A DNA stretch of 64,000 nucleotides from Roseivivax halodurans JCM 10272 (GCF_000521785.1 NZ_JALZ01000006.1:62001-126000), one strand, 5' to 3'; shown: positions 8,487-20,026, counted from the first letter of the stretch. Numbers and translations: made by a program. The notes: a model not told the origin generated them from the sequence alone.

Positions 8487-10931
8487 ATGACCGACTTGCC
8501 ACAAAAGCTCCAGAGATGGTTCGACGCCCGCGGATGGCAGATGCATCCCCACCAGCAAGCGATGCTCGACCGCGCCTCGGCGCCCGCGCTCCTGCTCATC
8601 GCCCCGACCGGAGGCGGCAAGACGCTGGCGGGATTTCTCCCGACTCTCTCGGAGCTTAGCGAGGCCCCCGCCCCCGGCCTGCACACGCTCTACGTCTCGC
8701 CGCTCAAGGCGCTCGCGGCCGACATCAAGCGCAACCTGCGCACTCCGATCGAGGAGGCGGGCCTCAACATCCGCGTCGAGGACCGCACCGGCGACACCAC
8801 CGCAACGCAGAAGAAACGCCAGCGCGCCGATCCGCCGCATATCCTGCTGACGACCCCCGAAAGCCTCGCGCTCCTGACCTCCTACGAGGATGCCCCCCGC
8901 ATGTTCGCGGGCCTCAAACGCGTCGTCATCGACGAGATCCACTCCCTTGCCGAAAGCAAGCGCGGCGATCAGCTCATGCTCGCCCTCGCCCGCCTGCAGA
9001 CGCTCTGCCCCGACCTGCGGCGCGTCGGCCTGTCGGCCACCGTGGACGACCCCGAGGCCATCGCGCGGCTCCTCGCCCGCCATCCCGACCGAACCGAAAT
9101 CCTCGAGGCGGATCCCGGACCCGACCCCGACATCGAGATGCTGGTGACGGATACGCCCCCGCCCTGGTCCGGCGGCGGCGCGAAATACGCGATCCCCGCC
9201 GTGCTCGATGAGGTCCGCAAGCACAAGACAACACTCATCTTTCACAACACCCGCGCGCAGGCCGAGATCTTCTTTCACCACCTCTGGCTCGCCAACGACG
9301 AGGGCCTGCCGATCGGAATCCATCACGGCTCGCTCGACCGCGGACAGCGCGAGCGCGTGGAGGCGGCGATGGTCGCGGGCGATCTGCGCGCCATCGTCTG
9401 CACCGGCAGTCTGGACCTCGGCATCGACTGGGGCGACGTGGACCTCGTGATCCAGGTCGGCGCGCCCAAGAACGTCAAGCGACTCGTCCAGCGGATCGGC
9501 CGCGCCAACCACCGCTACAACGCGCCGTCGAAGGCGCTGCTCGTCCCCGCCAATCGCTTCGAGGTGGTGGAATGCGTCGCCGCCCTGAACGCGGTGCGCG
9601 CGCGCGATCTCGACGGCGATCCGCGCGGCCCCGGCCCCCGCGACGTGCTCTGCCAGCACATCCTCATCGCCGCCTGCGCGGGACCGTTCGACGCCGACAT
9701 GCTCTATGCCGAGATGATCTCGGCCGGGGCATATGCCGGGCTCACCCGGGCCGAGTTCGACGCCTGCCTCGATTTCTGCGCCACCGGGGGCTACGCGCTC
9801 CGCGCCTACGACCAGTGGCGGCGGATCCTGCAGCGCGAGGACGGACTCTGGCAGCTGCGCGATCCCCGCTCGGCGCAGCGCATCCGCATGAACATCGGCA
9901 CGATCCAGGACACCGACACGCTCAAGGTCCGGATGCGCGGCCGCGGCGGCAAACCGCTCGGCGAGGTCGAGGAAGGCTTCGCCGCGACGCTCACCAAGGG
10001 CGACACGTTCCTCATCGGCGGCCAGATCGTGCGCTATGAAGGCCTGCGCGAGATGACCGTCGAGGTCAGCCGGGACGCCGCGCAGAAGCCCAAGATCGCC
10101 ACCTTCATGGGCACGAAATTCGCGACCTCCACGCAGCTCTCGCACCGGATCGTCGAGATGTGCCAGCAGGCGGACTGGCCGGAACTGCCCGAACACACCG
10201 CCGACTGGCTGCGCCTCCAGCGCGAGGTCTCGCGCCTGCCGCAGCCCGGGCGCCTGCTCATCGAGAGCTTCCCCCATGACGGCCGCGAACAGCTCGTCGT
10301 TTACGGCTTCGCGGGCCGTAACGCGATGCAGACGCTCGGCCTCCTGCTCACAAAGCGCATGGAGGAAGAGGGTCTCGCGCCCATGGGCTTCGTCGCCACG
10401 GACTACGCAACGCTGATCTGGGGGCTCGACGCGGTCACGAATCCAACGCCCCTCTTCGACATCGACCGGCTTGAGGCGGGCCTCGACGGCTGGCTCGCGG
10501 GCAACGCGGTGATGAAGCGCACCTTCCGGGCCTCGGCGCATATCGCCGGCCTCTTGGAGCGTCAGGTGGGTGGCCAGCGCAAGTCCGGCAAGCAGGCCAC
10601 GATGTCGTCGGACATCCTCTACGACACGCTGCTCAAGTACGACCCCGACCACCTGCTCATGCAGATCACCCGCGAGGAGGCGATGCGCGGCCTCGTCGAT
10701 TTCGACCGGATCCGCGAGATGGCCGCGCGTGTCGAAGACCGGATCGACCTCTTGCGGCTCTCGCGCATCACGCCGCTCTCCGCACCGCTTTTCCTCGAAC
10801 CCGGTCGGGTGCCGATCAAGGGCACCGCGGACGAGCGCCTCCTCGAAGAAGAGGTCACCCGCCTCCTCGACGCATCGGGCCTCGCCGGGATCGACGCGCC
10901 AGCCAAACCCGTCTGGCGGGTGCCGTGGTGA
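8487..10931 (+). CDS. Lhr-type DEXH helicase, ligase-associated DNA damage response
   Basis: 814 residues from the ATG at 8487 (a TTG three codons upstream is possible). Superfamily 2 helicase: Walker A APTGGGKT (Lys45), DEIH box IDEIHSLAE, motif III LSATVDD, and motif VI QRIGRANHR, followed by the winged-helix and C-terminal Lhr-core region. Family knowledge: this subtype is encoded with an ATP-dependent DNA ligase, an mRNA 3'-processing-like exonuclease and PdeM, and is thought to act in DNA repair. Here pdeM follows in the same direction after an unusual 159-base gap, and the ligase and exonuclease genes are absent from the neighbourhood. Confidence 0.92.
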   Translation: MTDLPQKLQRWFDARGWQMHPHQQAMLDRASAPALLLIAPTGGGKTLAGFLPTLSELSEAPAPGLHTLYVSPLKALAADIKRNLRTPIEEAGLNIRVEDRTGDTTATQKKRQRADPPHILLTTPESLALLTSYEDAPRMFAGLKRVVIDEIHSLAESKRGDQLMLALARLQTLCPDLRRVGLSATVDDPEAIARLLARHPDRTEILEADPGPDPDIEMLVTDTPPPWSGGGAKYAIPAVLDEVRKHKTTLIFHNTRAQAEIFFHHLWLANDEGLPIGIHHGSLDRGQRERVEAAMVAGDLRAIVCTGSLDLGIDWGDVDLVIQVGAPKNVKRLVQRIGRANHRYNAPSKALLVPANRFEVVECVAALNAVRARDLDGDPRGPGPRDVLCQHILIAACAGPFDADMLYAEMISAGAYAGLTRAEFDACLDFCATGGYALRAYDQWRRILQREDGLWQLRDPRSAQRIRMNIGTIQDTDTLKVRMRGRGGKPLGEVEEGFAATLTKGDTFLIGGQIVRYEGLREMTVEVSRDAAQKPKIATFMGTKFATSTQLSHRIVEMCQQADWPELPEHTADWLRLQREVSRLPQPGRLLIESFPHDGREQLVVYGFAGRNAMQTLGLLLTKRMEEEGLAPMGFVATDYATLIWGLDAVTNPTPLFDIDRLEAGLDGWLAGNAVMKRTFRASAHIAGLLERQVGGQRKSGKQATMSSDILYDTLLKYDPDHLLMQITREEAMRGLVDFDRIREMAARVEDRIDLLRLSRITPLSAPLFLEPGRVPIKGTADERLLEEEVTRLLDASGLAGIDAPAKPVWRVPW

Positions 10932-11090
10932 CGCAATTCACCAAACGGATGCCGAGTGCCTCGCGCGGCAGCAGCCTTCCCCCGAACATGCTGCGTCGTC
11001 TCGACAAAAGTATCCCGCCGGAGGAGGCGGTCGGCCGCGCCGGCACAAGCCCCCTTGCACCGGCACTCGCCACGGGCGATCAGACAAAGC

Positions 11091-11780
11091 ATGAACCGAC
11101 TGTCCTTCGATTTCCGCGGAGAGCATCTCGAAGCGCTCGGCTCCGGTGCGTTGCACTGGCCGGCTCGAAGCGTGCTCGTCGTGTCGGATCTGCATCTCGG
11201 GAAATGCGCGCGGCTCTCGGCAACCGGCGGCGCGGCGCTGCCGCCTTATGACGCTCGCGAGACGCTGGGGCGGCTCGAGCGCGACATCGCCGCAACTTCG
11301 CCGGCCCATGTGATCTGTCTCGGCGACAGTTTCGACACGGCCGATATCCGGGCCCATCTGCCGATGGAGGAGCGGTCGCGCATCGCCGATCTTGCTGGCG
11401 CGCGACGCTGGACGTGGATCGAAGGCAATCACGACCCGGGGACCGCAGGCCTCGGCGGCGAGACCCGGGCCGACCTCGGCCTCGGTCCCCTGACCTTCCG
11501 CCACATCGCCCGCCCGGACCCAGGCGGCGAGATCTCCGGGCATTACCACCCGAAGGCGAGGCTGGCTTTGCGCGGCAGGATGATCTCGCGCCCCTGCTTT
11601 CTCTTGGACGCCGAGCGGCTGATCCTGCCCGCCTACGGCGCATATACCGGCGGTCTCCGGACGGACAGCCCGACGCTGTCTGATCTCATGGCGCCCGACG
11701 CGCACGCGATCCTCTGCGGCCCGAAACCCGTGCGCATCCCGATGCCCCGCGCGGCGGTCCAGGCCCGGACGGGCACATGA
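11091..11780 (+). CDS. pdeM: ligase-associated DNA damage response endonuclease PdeM
   Basis: 229 residues; calcineurin-like metallophosphoesterase. Metal-binding motifs in order are SDLHLGK (about residue 32), LGDSFD, EGNHDPG and SGHYHPKA. The start at 11091 is chosen because PdeM proteins begin close to a FRGEHLEAL-like strand; the in-frame extension upstream is Arg-rich and unlike the family. Upstream is the Lhr-type helicase; downstream a thioesterase overlaps its stop by 4 bases (ATGA), indicating translational coupling. The 159 bases before this gene hold no recognisable feature. Confidence 0.88.
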   Translation: MNRLSFDFRGEHLEALGSGALHWPARSVLVVSDLHLGKCARLSATGGAALPPYDARETLGRLERDIAATSPAHVICLGDSFDTADIRAHLPMEERSRIADLAGARRWTWIEGNHDPGTAGLGGETRADLGLGPLTFRHIARPDPGGEISGHYHPKARLALRGRMISRPCFLLDAERLILPAYGAYTGGLRTDSPTLSDLMAPDAHAILCGPKPVRIPMPRAAVQARTGT

Positions 11781-12187
11781 TCCAGCCCCGCTGCCAGGCC
11801 AGTTTCGACCGGCAGGCGATGATGGCCACGCTGGGCGCGCGGCTCCTCTCCTGCGACGCCGGCGCCTGCGAGATCGAGGCCCCGGTGCTGGATATTGCGA
11901 CGCAGCAGCATGGCTTCGGCCATGCCGGCCTCACCTTCTCGATCGGCGACAGCGCGATGGGGTACGCGGCGCTATCGATCCTTCCCGAGGACCGCGAGGT
12001 GGTGACGTCCGAGATCAAGACCAACCTTCTCGCGCCAGCTCGCGGCGATCGACTGATCGCGCGCGGCCGGGTGATGAAGCCCGGCCGCAGGCTCATCGTT
12101 GTTCTGGGAGAGGTCTTCGCGGTGACGGACGGGGCCGAGCGGCAGATCGCGCTCCTGACCGGAACGATGGTTCCCGTCGATCCCTGA
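11777..12187 (+). CDS. PaaI-type hotdog-fold thioesterase
   Basis: 136 residues with a single hotdog domain. The active-site region QQHGFGHAGLTFSIGDSAMG (about 38-57) and the strand TSEIKTNLLAPARGDRL fit PaaI/YigI-type acyl-CoA thioesterases, which hydrolyse phenylacetyl- or medium-chain acyl-CoAs. The start overlaps the pdeM stop (ATGA), so the two are co-translated. The gene converges on the MOSC gene, leaving only 3 bases between stops. Substrate cannot be read from the sequence. Confidence 0.85.
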   Translation: MIQPRCQASFDRQAMMATLGARLLSCDAGACEIEAPVLDIATQQHGFGHAGLTFSIGDSAMGYAALSILPEDREVVTSEIKTNLLAPARGDRLIARGRVMKPGRRLIVVLGEVFAVTDGAERQIALLTGTMVPVDP

Positions 12188-12190
12188 CCC

Positions 12191-12787
12191 TCAGGAGCGC
12201 AGCGCCTCGTGATGCGCCCAGACCGGCTGGTCGGGCACGTGCAGCCGCAACACGTCCCCAAGCCCAAGCTCGCCCGGTCGCTCTACCCATGCCGTGACGC
12301 CCCGACGTCCCTTGGCAGCGGCCTTGAAGCGCTTGCCCGCCACCTCGTGCTCCTGCGCGATCTCGCGGGCGGGCAGATTGCAGGGCCTGTTCGCCATGTC
12401 GACGACGAGCGTCGTTCCGTCCGGTCCCTGCAGGCGCGAGGACGGAGGCAGATTGGTGAGATCGGGTAGTCCCTCGACCACCATCGTCGCGCCCAGCCAT
12501 TCGGGAGCCACCGCGCCCAGCGACATGCGCTCGGCGATCTCGGCCATTTCCTCGGCCGAGACGATGGCGAGCTGACGGACGTTCCGGATTTCCGTTCCCC
12601 GCGGATGCTGCAACAGCACGCGGCTGCAGGACAGGCGCGTCACGCCGGCGTGGCGGTCGCCCCGAGGCCCGTCCCACCCCAGGAAAATCCGGGCGGTTCC
12701 GCTCGATCTTATGCCGGATGCATCGGGTGGCACTGTGCCGAGCCACACGATCGTGGCCATGAACTCGGTAGGCATCAGGGCGGGCAT
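12191..12787 (-). CDS. MOSC domain-containing protein
   Basis: 198 residues. MOSC domains bind persulfide sulfur through a conserved Cys and occur in molybdenum cofactor sulfurases and molybdo-enzymes such as YiiM. Seen here: GPRGDRHAGVTR near residue 40, NVRQLAIVSAEE, a GATMVVEGL strand, and a Cys in MANRPCNLP (about residue 135), the expected position of the catalytic Cys. The C-terminus GRRGVTAWVERPGELGLGD completes the barrel. It stands apart from the flanking methyltransferase by 84 bases. Its physiological substrate is unknown. Confidence 0.85.
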   Translation of the reverse strand: MPALMPTEFMATIVWLGTVPPDASGIRSSGTARIFLGWDGPRGDRHAGVTRLSCSRVLLQHPRGTEIRNVRQLAIVSAEEMAEIAERMSLGAVAPEWLGATMVVEGLPDLTNLPPSSRLQGPDGTTLVVDMANRPCNLPAREIAQEHEVAGKRFKAAAKGRRGVTAWVERPGELGLGDVLRLHVPDQPVWAHHEALRS

Positions 12788-12871
12788 TCACGTCTCCTTG
12801 GCGGCCGGCGGCACGATATCCGCCGCCTGTCACCCCGAGTCCAGACGCTCGGGCGTCATGGCTGCGTGAGA

Positions 12872-13647
12872 CTAGTGTAGATGCACCGTGAAAAAGAGAC
12901 GGCGGAAGGGGAAAAGGACGGTTCCCTGTGCATCCTTCGGATAGGCCTTGCCGATCGAGGCTTCGTAGGCGGCGATCAACTGGGCCCGCTCACGCTCGTC
13001 CAAGGGATGCATGATCGGCCGCGCATAGGTGCCTTCCGTGAACCGGCGCACCGGATGACCCTCGCCGTCGGGCGCAAGCTCCTGGTAATACTCGGTCTCC
13101 CACACCGTGACGCGGCCGAATTCGGCGAGCATGCGGAAATATTCGGCCGGAAGCAGGATGCGCGGACGCCGTTTCGGATCGACCTTTCCGGGGAACATCT
13201 CGTCGGCGATCTGCACCCAGAGGCGGTGCGACGGCGCGTTGTTCTGGTTCGGAAGCTGCACGGCGAGCACGCCCCCCGGTGCGAGCGACCGGGCGAGATC
13301 GGGGATCAGCTCCGGATGATTGCCGACCCAGTGGAGCGAGGCGTTGGCGAAGATGAGCGCGGGGGGAGCCTTGGGGCGCCACTCCGCGAGATCCTGTTCG
13401 ATCACCTCGGCATAGACGCCAGTGCGGCGGGCATGCTCCAGCATCGCCGGGCTCGAATCTACGCCGATCAGAGGGCGCCGGAGCTGCCCGAGCGCAGGCC
13501 CCACGGCGCCGTCGCCGCATCCGAGATCGACGATATCGCCGTCGGGCAGAGGTCCGACCGTACGCAGCAGGTCGAGGGCGGGTCTCAGTCGAAGACCCCG
13601 GAACCTGTAATAGGTCCCGGGGTCCCAGTCCGGTTCTTGCAGATCGG

Positions 13648-13651
<4 letters not shown>
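12872..13651 (-). CDS. tam: trans-aconitate 2-methyltransferase-like SAM-dependent methyltransferase
   Basis: 259 residues. Class I methyltransferase with the SAM motif [15 protein letters not shown] (about residue 43), [13 protein letters not shown], and [17 protein letters not shown]. The opening [21 protein letters not shown] is typical of Tam, which methylates trans-aconitate formed spontaneously from cis-aconitate. The start overlaps the ftsH stop by 4 bases (ATGA). A C-terminal [12 protein letters not shown] fits Tam. The exact substrate is inferred. Confidence 0.82.
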
Positions 13652-15570
<1,919 letters not shown>

Positions 15571-15649
15571 GAGGAGCCTCCTTGAATGAGGTTTGGGGCC
15601 GCCCGTGGCAGCCTCGTATCACGCCAACATAAGGATCAGGGCGGGGCGT

Positions 15650-16990
15650 TCAATCCGAAAGCAGGAAATCCGCAAAGCGGTTGGCTCCCCTTCGCGGCAA
15701 AATTTCGACATCGTGACCGGGTCCGACCCCCAGATGCACCGAGGCCACCAGCCTGTCCCCGTCCCAGAGCGCAGGCAGCGCCCTCGCCCGGCGGTGCGGC
15801 GGGACATCTGCGGGCTTTTCCGGGACTTGCTGCCAGCCCTCCTCTCCGAGGGCGCGCACCTCCAAGCCCTCCGCAGCGCTGCCGGAGAGGCGCCACCGCC
15901 CGTCCCAGAGCGCGCCCGCCGCCGCGCTGAGGCCCTTCACCGCGGCAGGCTCGCGCGCGACCCACAGGGCGGATCTGTCGCAACCCGCCTCGCAACCCGC
16001 AAGGGTGCCGCCGCCGCCGGAGAGCAGCCGGTCGAGCAGAGCCTCGAGCGGCGCGGCGCGTGGTTTGTAGTCGCCGCCCGCGACCCAGCGAAGCGCCCCG
16101 ACGAGGAGACGCGCTTGGGTTTCGCGGTCGAGCGCGGCGAAGGAGTCGCGGTCGAAATGCAGCTCACCGGTCGGTACGCCCTGCGATGTGGGAGCGCTCG
16201 AAATGCGCTCCGCCGCCTCGGATGCGCGGCGTTTCAGCGCCTCCCGGGCGCGCCCGAGGCGATTGGCGGCGTCGGCCAGCGCCGCGACATCAATCCCGGC
16301 CTCCGCGACTGCCGGCAGCGCCGCCCGGATGCGCGCGCGCTCGTAGTCGGGATCGGCGTTCGTCGGATCGTCCACCCAGGGCACCTTGAGCGTCCGGTTG
16401 TAGTGGCGAAGCTCCTCGCGCCCCATCCCGAGGCAGGGCCGGATCAGGGTAAAGGCCGAGCCCGGCGCGGGGACTTCGGGCGGCCAGCCCGCCTGACGCG
16501 GCTCTGCCGTGCCCCCGGCCTCTGGCACGATCCGGCGAGCGCTCTTCATCGCCGCCAGCCCGTCCACCCCGGCTCCGCGGGCGAGGCGCATCAGAAAGGT
16601 CTCGGCCAGGTCGTCGCGCGTATGCGCCATGGCGACATGGACGAGCCGTCCGCGCCAGCCGTCGATCAGCCTCAGACGGGCGCGCCGGGCCGCATCCATC
16701 ACGTTCCCCTGCCCGGACCAGTGCCAGCGCAGGATCGCATGGGAATGACCAAGAAGAGCGCATTCCCGCGCCACCATCTCGGCCTCGGACGCGCTGTCCG
16801 CACGCAATCCGTGGTCGATGGTCACCACCCAGAGACGGATGCCGAAGACGCGCGCCCAGCCATGTGCGAGCGCCAGCATCGCCATGCTGTCGCCTCCGCC
16901 CGATACGGCGAGTCCGATCTCGCTCGGGAAATCCGGGCCGAGGAGACGGCCCATCTCGGACGCAAACCGCGTCTCGAGAGTTTCGGTCAC
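15650..16990 (-). CDS. tilS: tRNA(Ile)-lysidine synthase
   Basis: 446 residues. TilS attaches lysine to C34 of tRNA-Ile(CAU) so that it reads AUA. The N-type ATP pyrophosphatase loop SGGGDSMAML (about residue 30) is followed by THTRDDLAETFLMRLARG-like and GVDGLAAM segments, the PCLGMGREEL and DDPTNADPDYERARIR motifs, and a divergent C-terminal domain. Translation starts at GTG, overlapping the cpoB stop by 4 bases (GTGA). This places tilS at the end of the Tol-Pal operon, as in other alphaproteobacteria. Confidence 0.93.
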   Translation of the reverse strand: MTETLETRFASEMGRLLGPDFPSEIGLAVSGGGDSMAMLALAHGWARVFGIRLWVVTIDHGLRADSASEAEMVARECALLGHSHAILRWHWSGQGNVMDAARRARLRLIDGWRGRLVHVAMAHTRDDLAETFLMRLARGAGVDGLAAMKSARRIVPEAGGTAEPRQAGWPPEVPAPGSAFTLIRPCLGMGREELRHYNRTLKVPWVDDPTNADPDYERARIRAALPAVAEAGIDVAALADAANRLGRAREALKRRASEAAERISSAPTSQGVPTGELHFDRDSFAALDRETQARLLVGALRWVAGGDYKPRAAPLEALLDRLLSGGGGTLAGCEAGCDRSALWVAREPAAVKGLSAAAGALWDGRWRLSGSAAEGLEVRALGEEGWQQVPEKPADVPPHRRARALPALWDGDRLVASVHLGVGPGHDVEILPRRGANRFADFLLSD

Positions 16991-17877
16991 TGGCAGGAGA
17001 GGCCGGACCTCGCCTCCTGTGCCCGGGCGACGGCATCGCTGCCGGGATACCGGTTCGGCACTTCCGCAAGCGTCACGCAGGCCTCTCGGGTGGAGCCGAG
17101 CTCGCCGAGCGCCGCACCGAGCCGCCAGAGCGCCTCGGGCGCCACGGGCGTGTCGGGATAGCCCGAATAGACGTCGAGATAGGCGCGCGCCGCCTCGCGT
17201 GTGTTGTCGAGCCCTTCGAGCGCTTGTCCCCGTCCGAGCAGCGCCGCGGCATCGAGCGGCCCGCCGGGGTATGTCGTGCGGAACGCCTCGAACTGGTCTG
17301 CCGCGGATTGGTAGTCGCCCGCCTCGAGCGCCGCGCGGGCGCGGCGGTAATCCTGCTCCTCGGCGGCGGCGAGCTGCAGGTCGGGATCGGAGAGCGGCAG
17401 CGGAGCCCCACTATCCGCGCCTCCGGTATTGCCCGCATCAGTCTGCGGTGCGGGTGTCGGCGTCGCGGCACCGCCACCGCCCGCCGCGCTTCCGGCCGGT
17501 GCGGCACCGCCCAGCGGATCCTCGGTATCGAGCGAACCGATATCGCAGCCCTCTTCGAGCTCGCAAAGCCGGAACTTGAGGTCGCCGATCCGATTGGAGC
17601 CGTCCTGAACGACCCGTTCGATGCGGTTTTCGATCTCCTCCGTCCGACCGGTGAGATCCTGAAGCGCCTGCTCGATCTGGTTCACCCGATCGAGCGTGGA
17701 GCCGGCGACGTTCACCGAAGAGGTCCCCGTCGTCGAGAGCTCGCGCTTCAGTCTCTGCAACTCGTAGGAAAGCGCCGAGACGTCCTGGCGGATGTCGGCA
17801 AGCGTCTGGCCGTCCTGCGCCGCCACGGGCGATGCGAGCAGGACGGTGGACAGAAGGAACGCGGCGATACGGCTCAT
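16987..17877 (-). CDS. cpoB: Tol-Pal associated protein CpoB (YbgF)
   Basis: 296 residues from the ATG at 17877. The signal peptide ends at PVAAQ (about 21). A coiled coil (about 25-90) carries LADIRQDVSALSYELQRLKR and IEQALQDLTGRTEEIENRIE, followed by a Gly/Ala/Thr/Pro linker and a C-terminal TPR-like domain (about 170-296) with YRRARAALEAGDYQSAADQF and GGPLDAAALLGRGQALE. CpoB coordinates peptidoglycan synthesis with Tol-mediated outer-membrane constriction. It lies 11 bases after pal and overlaps tilS. Confidence 0.9.
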   Translation of the reverse strand: MSRIAAFLLSTVLLASPVAAQDGQTLADIRQDVSALSYELQRLKRELSTTGTSSVNVAGSTLDRVNQIEQALQDLTGRTEEIENRIERVVQDGSNRIGDLKFRLCELEEGCDIGSLDTEDPLGGAAPAGSAAGGGGAATPTPAPQTDAGNTGGADSGAPLPLSDPDLQLAAAEEQDYRRARAALEAGDYQSAADQFEAFRTTYPGGPLDAAALLGRGQALEGLDNTREAARAYLDVYSGYPDTPVAPEALWRLGAALGELGSTREACVTLAEVPNRYPGSDAVARAQEARSGLSCQ

Positions 17878-17888
17878 GCGGCCCTCGA

Positions 17889-18428
17889 TCAGCTGATGGC
17901 GCCGGCGGTGCCGAAGGAGATGACGGTCACCGCCCGGCGGTTCTTGGAATAGCAGGCCTCGGTGGAACAGACCTCGATCGGGCGCTCCTTGCCGTAGCTC
18001 ACGGTGCGCAGGCGGTTCGCGGCGACGCCGTTGGCGATGAGGTACTCCATCACGGCGCTCGCCCGGCGTGCGCCGAGCGCGATGTTGTACTCGCGGGTGC
18101 CCTGCTCGTCCGCATGCCCCTCGATTACGGCGAGGTAGTCGGCATTGCGCTGGAGCCACTGCGCCTGCCCGTCGAGCGTCGCCTGCGCTTCGGGTGAGAG
18201 CGTCGACTGGTCGACCGCAAAGAGAACGCGGTCGCCGATGGTCTGGTTGAAATAGGCCGGCGATTGCGGATCGTTCGCGCTGCCCGGGACGATGCCGCCC
18301 GCGCCCGCTCCGGCCATCCCGCCGGCGCCCGCACCACCTGCCCCGGCGCCGCCGAAGCGGTCGGGATTGGTGCACGCGGCCGCCAGAAGCGCCGTCGAGA
18401 GAAGAAGGGCCTTGGTCAGATGGGTCAT
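17889..18428 (-). CDS. pal: peptidoglycan-associated lipoprotein Pal
   Basis: 179 residues from the ATG at 18428. The lipobox LLAAAC places the acylated Cys at about residue 19. A Gly/Ala-rich linker is followed by an OmpA-type peptidoglycan-binding domain (about 65-179) with DRVLFAVDQSTLSPEAQATL, GHADEQGTREYNIALGARRA and the GKERPIEVC segment. Pal tethers the outer membrane to peptidoglycan and binds TolB. It is separated from tolB by a 133-base spacer containing a strong stem-loop, unlike the tight spacing elsewhere in this cluster. Confidence 0.96.
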   Translation of the reverse strand: MTHLTKALLLSTALLAAACTNPDRFGGAGAGGAGAGGMAGAGAGGIVPGSANDPQSPAYFNQTIGDRVLFAVDQSTLSPEAQATLDGQAQWLQRNADYLAVIEGHADEQGTREYNIALGARRASAVMEYLIANGVAANRLRTVSYGKERPIEVCSTEACYSKNRRAVTVISFGTAGAIS

Positions 18429-18522
18429 TGTCACTGTCCTGCTCGGGTTTTGCCGGACCGTATCACAGCCGGATTCGCTTGGGAATGTCGCCCGCGCCGT
18501 ATGGCAGGACGCACGGGAACGT

Positions 18523-18555
18523 GACGGAGCCTGTCCGGGCCGGAAAGGCTCCGTC
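18523..18555 (-). promoter_or_regulatory. 10-bp stem-loop between tolB and pal
   Basis: A perfect 10-base inverted repeat (18523-18532 with 18546-18555) with a 13-base loop lies just after the tolB stop. No T-run follows, so it is better read as an mRNA-stability, processing or attenuation element than as an intrinsic terminator. Confidence 0.5.
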
Positions 18556-18561
18556 GATCCG

Positions 18562-19884
18562 TCACTGCAGCGGCCCCCAGCTCGGGTCGGAGGCACCGTC
18601 GGGCGTCGGCACGCGCTTGAGGTTCCGCCCCGAAATGTCGACCGAATAGAGCGACGAGGTGCCCTGCGCGCCCTGCGTCTCGCGGGCGAACATCAGCACA
18701 CGCCCGTTCGGGGCCCAGGTCGGGCTCTCGTCGAGGAAGGACGCCGTCAGAAGCCGCTCTTCCGAGCCGTCGATGCGCATCACGCCGATGTGGAAACGCC
18801 CCGCATTCTGCTTGGTGAAGGCGATGAGGTCCCCGCGCGGCGACCAGACCGGCGTGCCGTAGCGCCCCGGACCGAAGCTGATCCGCTGCGGCTCGCCGCC
18901 GTTCGCGGGCATCACGTAAAGCTGCTGGGTGCCCGAGCGGTCGCTCTCGAAGACGATGCGGCTGCCGTCGGGCGAGAAGGACGGCGCGGTCTCGATGGCG
19001 GGGCCCGAGGTGATCGCCGAGGTCGACCCCGACGAGATGTCCATGCGGTAGATGTCGGTATTCGAGCCCGTCGTCGCCGAGTAGAGCAGGCTCTGCCCGT
19101 TCGGGGTGAAGCGCGGCGAAAAGCTCATCTGCCCCGACTGCGCGGGCAGCACGCGGCTCTGCACGTCGCCCACGTTCAGCATGTGGATGCGCGGGCTGCC
19201 GGTCTGGTAGCTGGTGTAGATCACCCGGTTGCCGTCCGGCGAAAAGCGCGGCGCGAGGACGATCGCCCCGCTGTCGGTGAGGTACTGCACGTTGGCGCCG
19301 TCGTAATCCATGACCGCGATCCGCTTGGCGCGCTCGTCCTTGGGGCCGCTTTCGGACACGAAGACGACGCGGCTGTCGAAATAGCCTGCCTCGCCGGTGA
19401 TGCGGGAATAGACCTGGTCGGCGACCTTGTGGGCGAGCCTGCGCCAGCCGCTGTCGGTTGCGGCGAACTGCATGCCCTCGCCCATCTCGGTGCCCGCGAA
19501 CACGTCGTAGAGGCGGAACTTGGCGACGACGCGCCCGCCCTCGACGCTGATGGCACCGGTGACCAGCGCCTGGGCGTTGATCGCCTTCCAGTCGGCATAT
19601 TGCACCGGGCTCGAGAAGCTCGACACCGACGAGATGAAGGCCTCCTGCGGGATCCGGCGGAAGAGGCCGGTCCCGGTGAGATCTTCGGCGATGACCTGAG
19701 TGACCTGCCGCGCCATCTCCTCCGCTCCCGCCGTTTCGGCGATGAATTGCGGAAGCGCGACGGGCACGGGCTCGATCACGCCCTCGGTGATGTCGATGCG
19801 CAGCGGGCCGTCCTGCGCGGAGGCCGGCCAGGCGGTCAGCGCGAGGAGGAAGGCGGCAGCGATGCCGGAGAGGATCTGTCTCAT
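18562..19884 (-). CDS. tolB: Tol-Pal system protein TolB
   Basis: 440 residues, normal length. The signal peptide (about 1-23, ending PASAQ) is followed by the N-terminal TolB domain (about 25-165) and a six-bladed propeller with repeats such as [46 protein letters not shown] and [15 protein letters not shown]. TolB is periplasmic and links TolA to Pal. A hairpin (19901-19924) lies just upstream of its ribosome site GAAAGGGTG. Confidence 0.97.
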   Translation of the reverse strand: MRQILSGIAAAFLLALTAWPASAQDGPLRIDITEGVIEPVPVALPQFIAETAGAEEMARQVTQVIAEDLTGTGLFRRIPQEAFISSVSSFSSPVQYADWKAINAQALVTGAISVEGGRVVAKFRLYDVFAGTEMGEGMQFAATDSGWRRLAHKVADQVYSRITGEAGYFDSRVVFVSESGPKDERAKRIAVMDYDGANVQYLTDSGAIVLAPRFSPDGNRVIYTSYQTGSPRIHMLNVGDVQSRVLPAQSGQMSFSPRFTPNGQSLLYSATTGSNTDIYRMDISSGSTSAITSGPAIETAPSFSPDGSRIVFESDRSGTQQLYVMPANGGEPQRISFGPGRYGTPVWSPRGDLIAFTKQNAGRFHIGVMRIDGSEERLLTASFLDESPTWAPNGRVLMFARETQGAQGTSSLYSVDISGRNLKRVPTPDGASDPSWGPLQ

Positions 19885-19900
19885 ATGTCACCCTTTCTGG

Positions 19901-19924
19901 CCGGGCCTGTCACCCAAGGCCCGG
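19901..19924 (-). promoter_or_regulatory. stem-loop upstream of the tolB ribosome site
   Basis: A perfect 7-bp inverted repeat (19901-19907 with 19918-19924) lies in the 142-base tolA-tolB spacer, a few bases upstream of the tolB ribosome site. Its role is unknown. Confidence 0.35.
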
Positions 19925-20026
19925 TTGGCGGAACGGTAGGGATGCGCGCCCCGGATTGGAACCGGCTGCGCGCCGAAGCGCGGCCCCCTCCTGCCCTGCG
20001 CGGGGTGCGGTATGCGATAGCAACTT

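Noticed and set aside
10932-11090. Possible small gene in the helicase-pdeM gap
   Set aside because: All frames give Arg/Pro-rich sequence without a start and ribosome site; no support for a protein or RNA.
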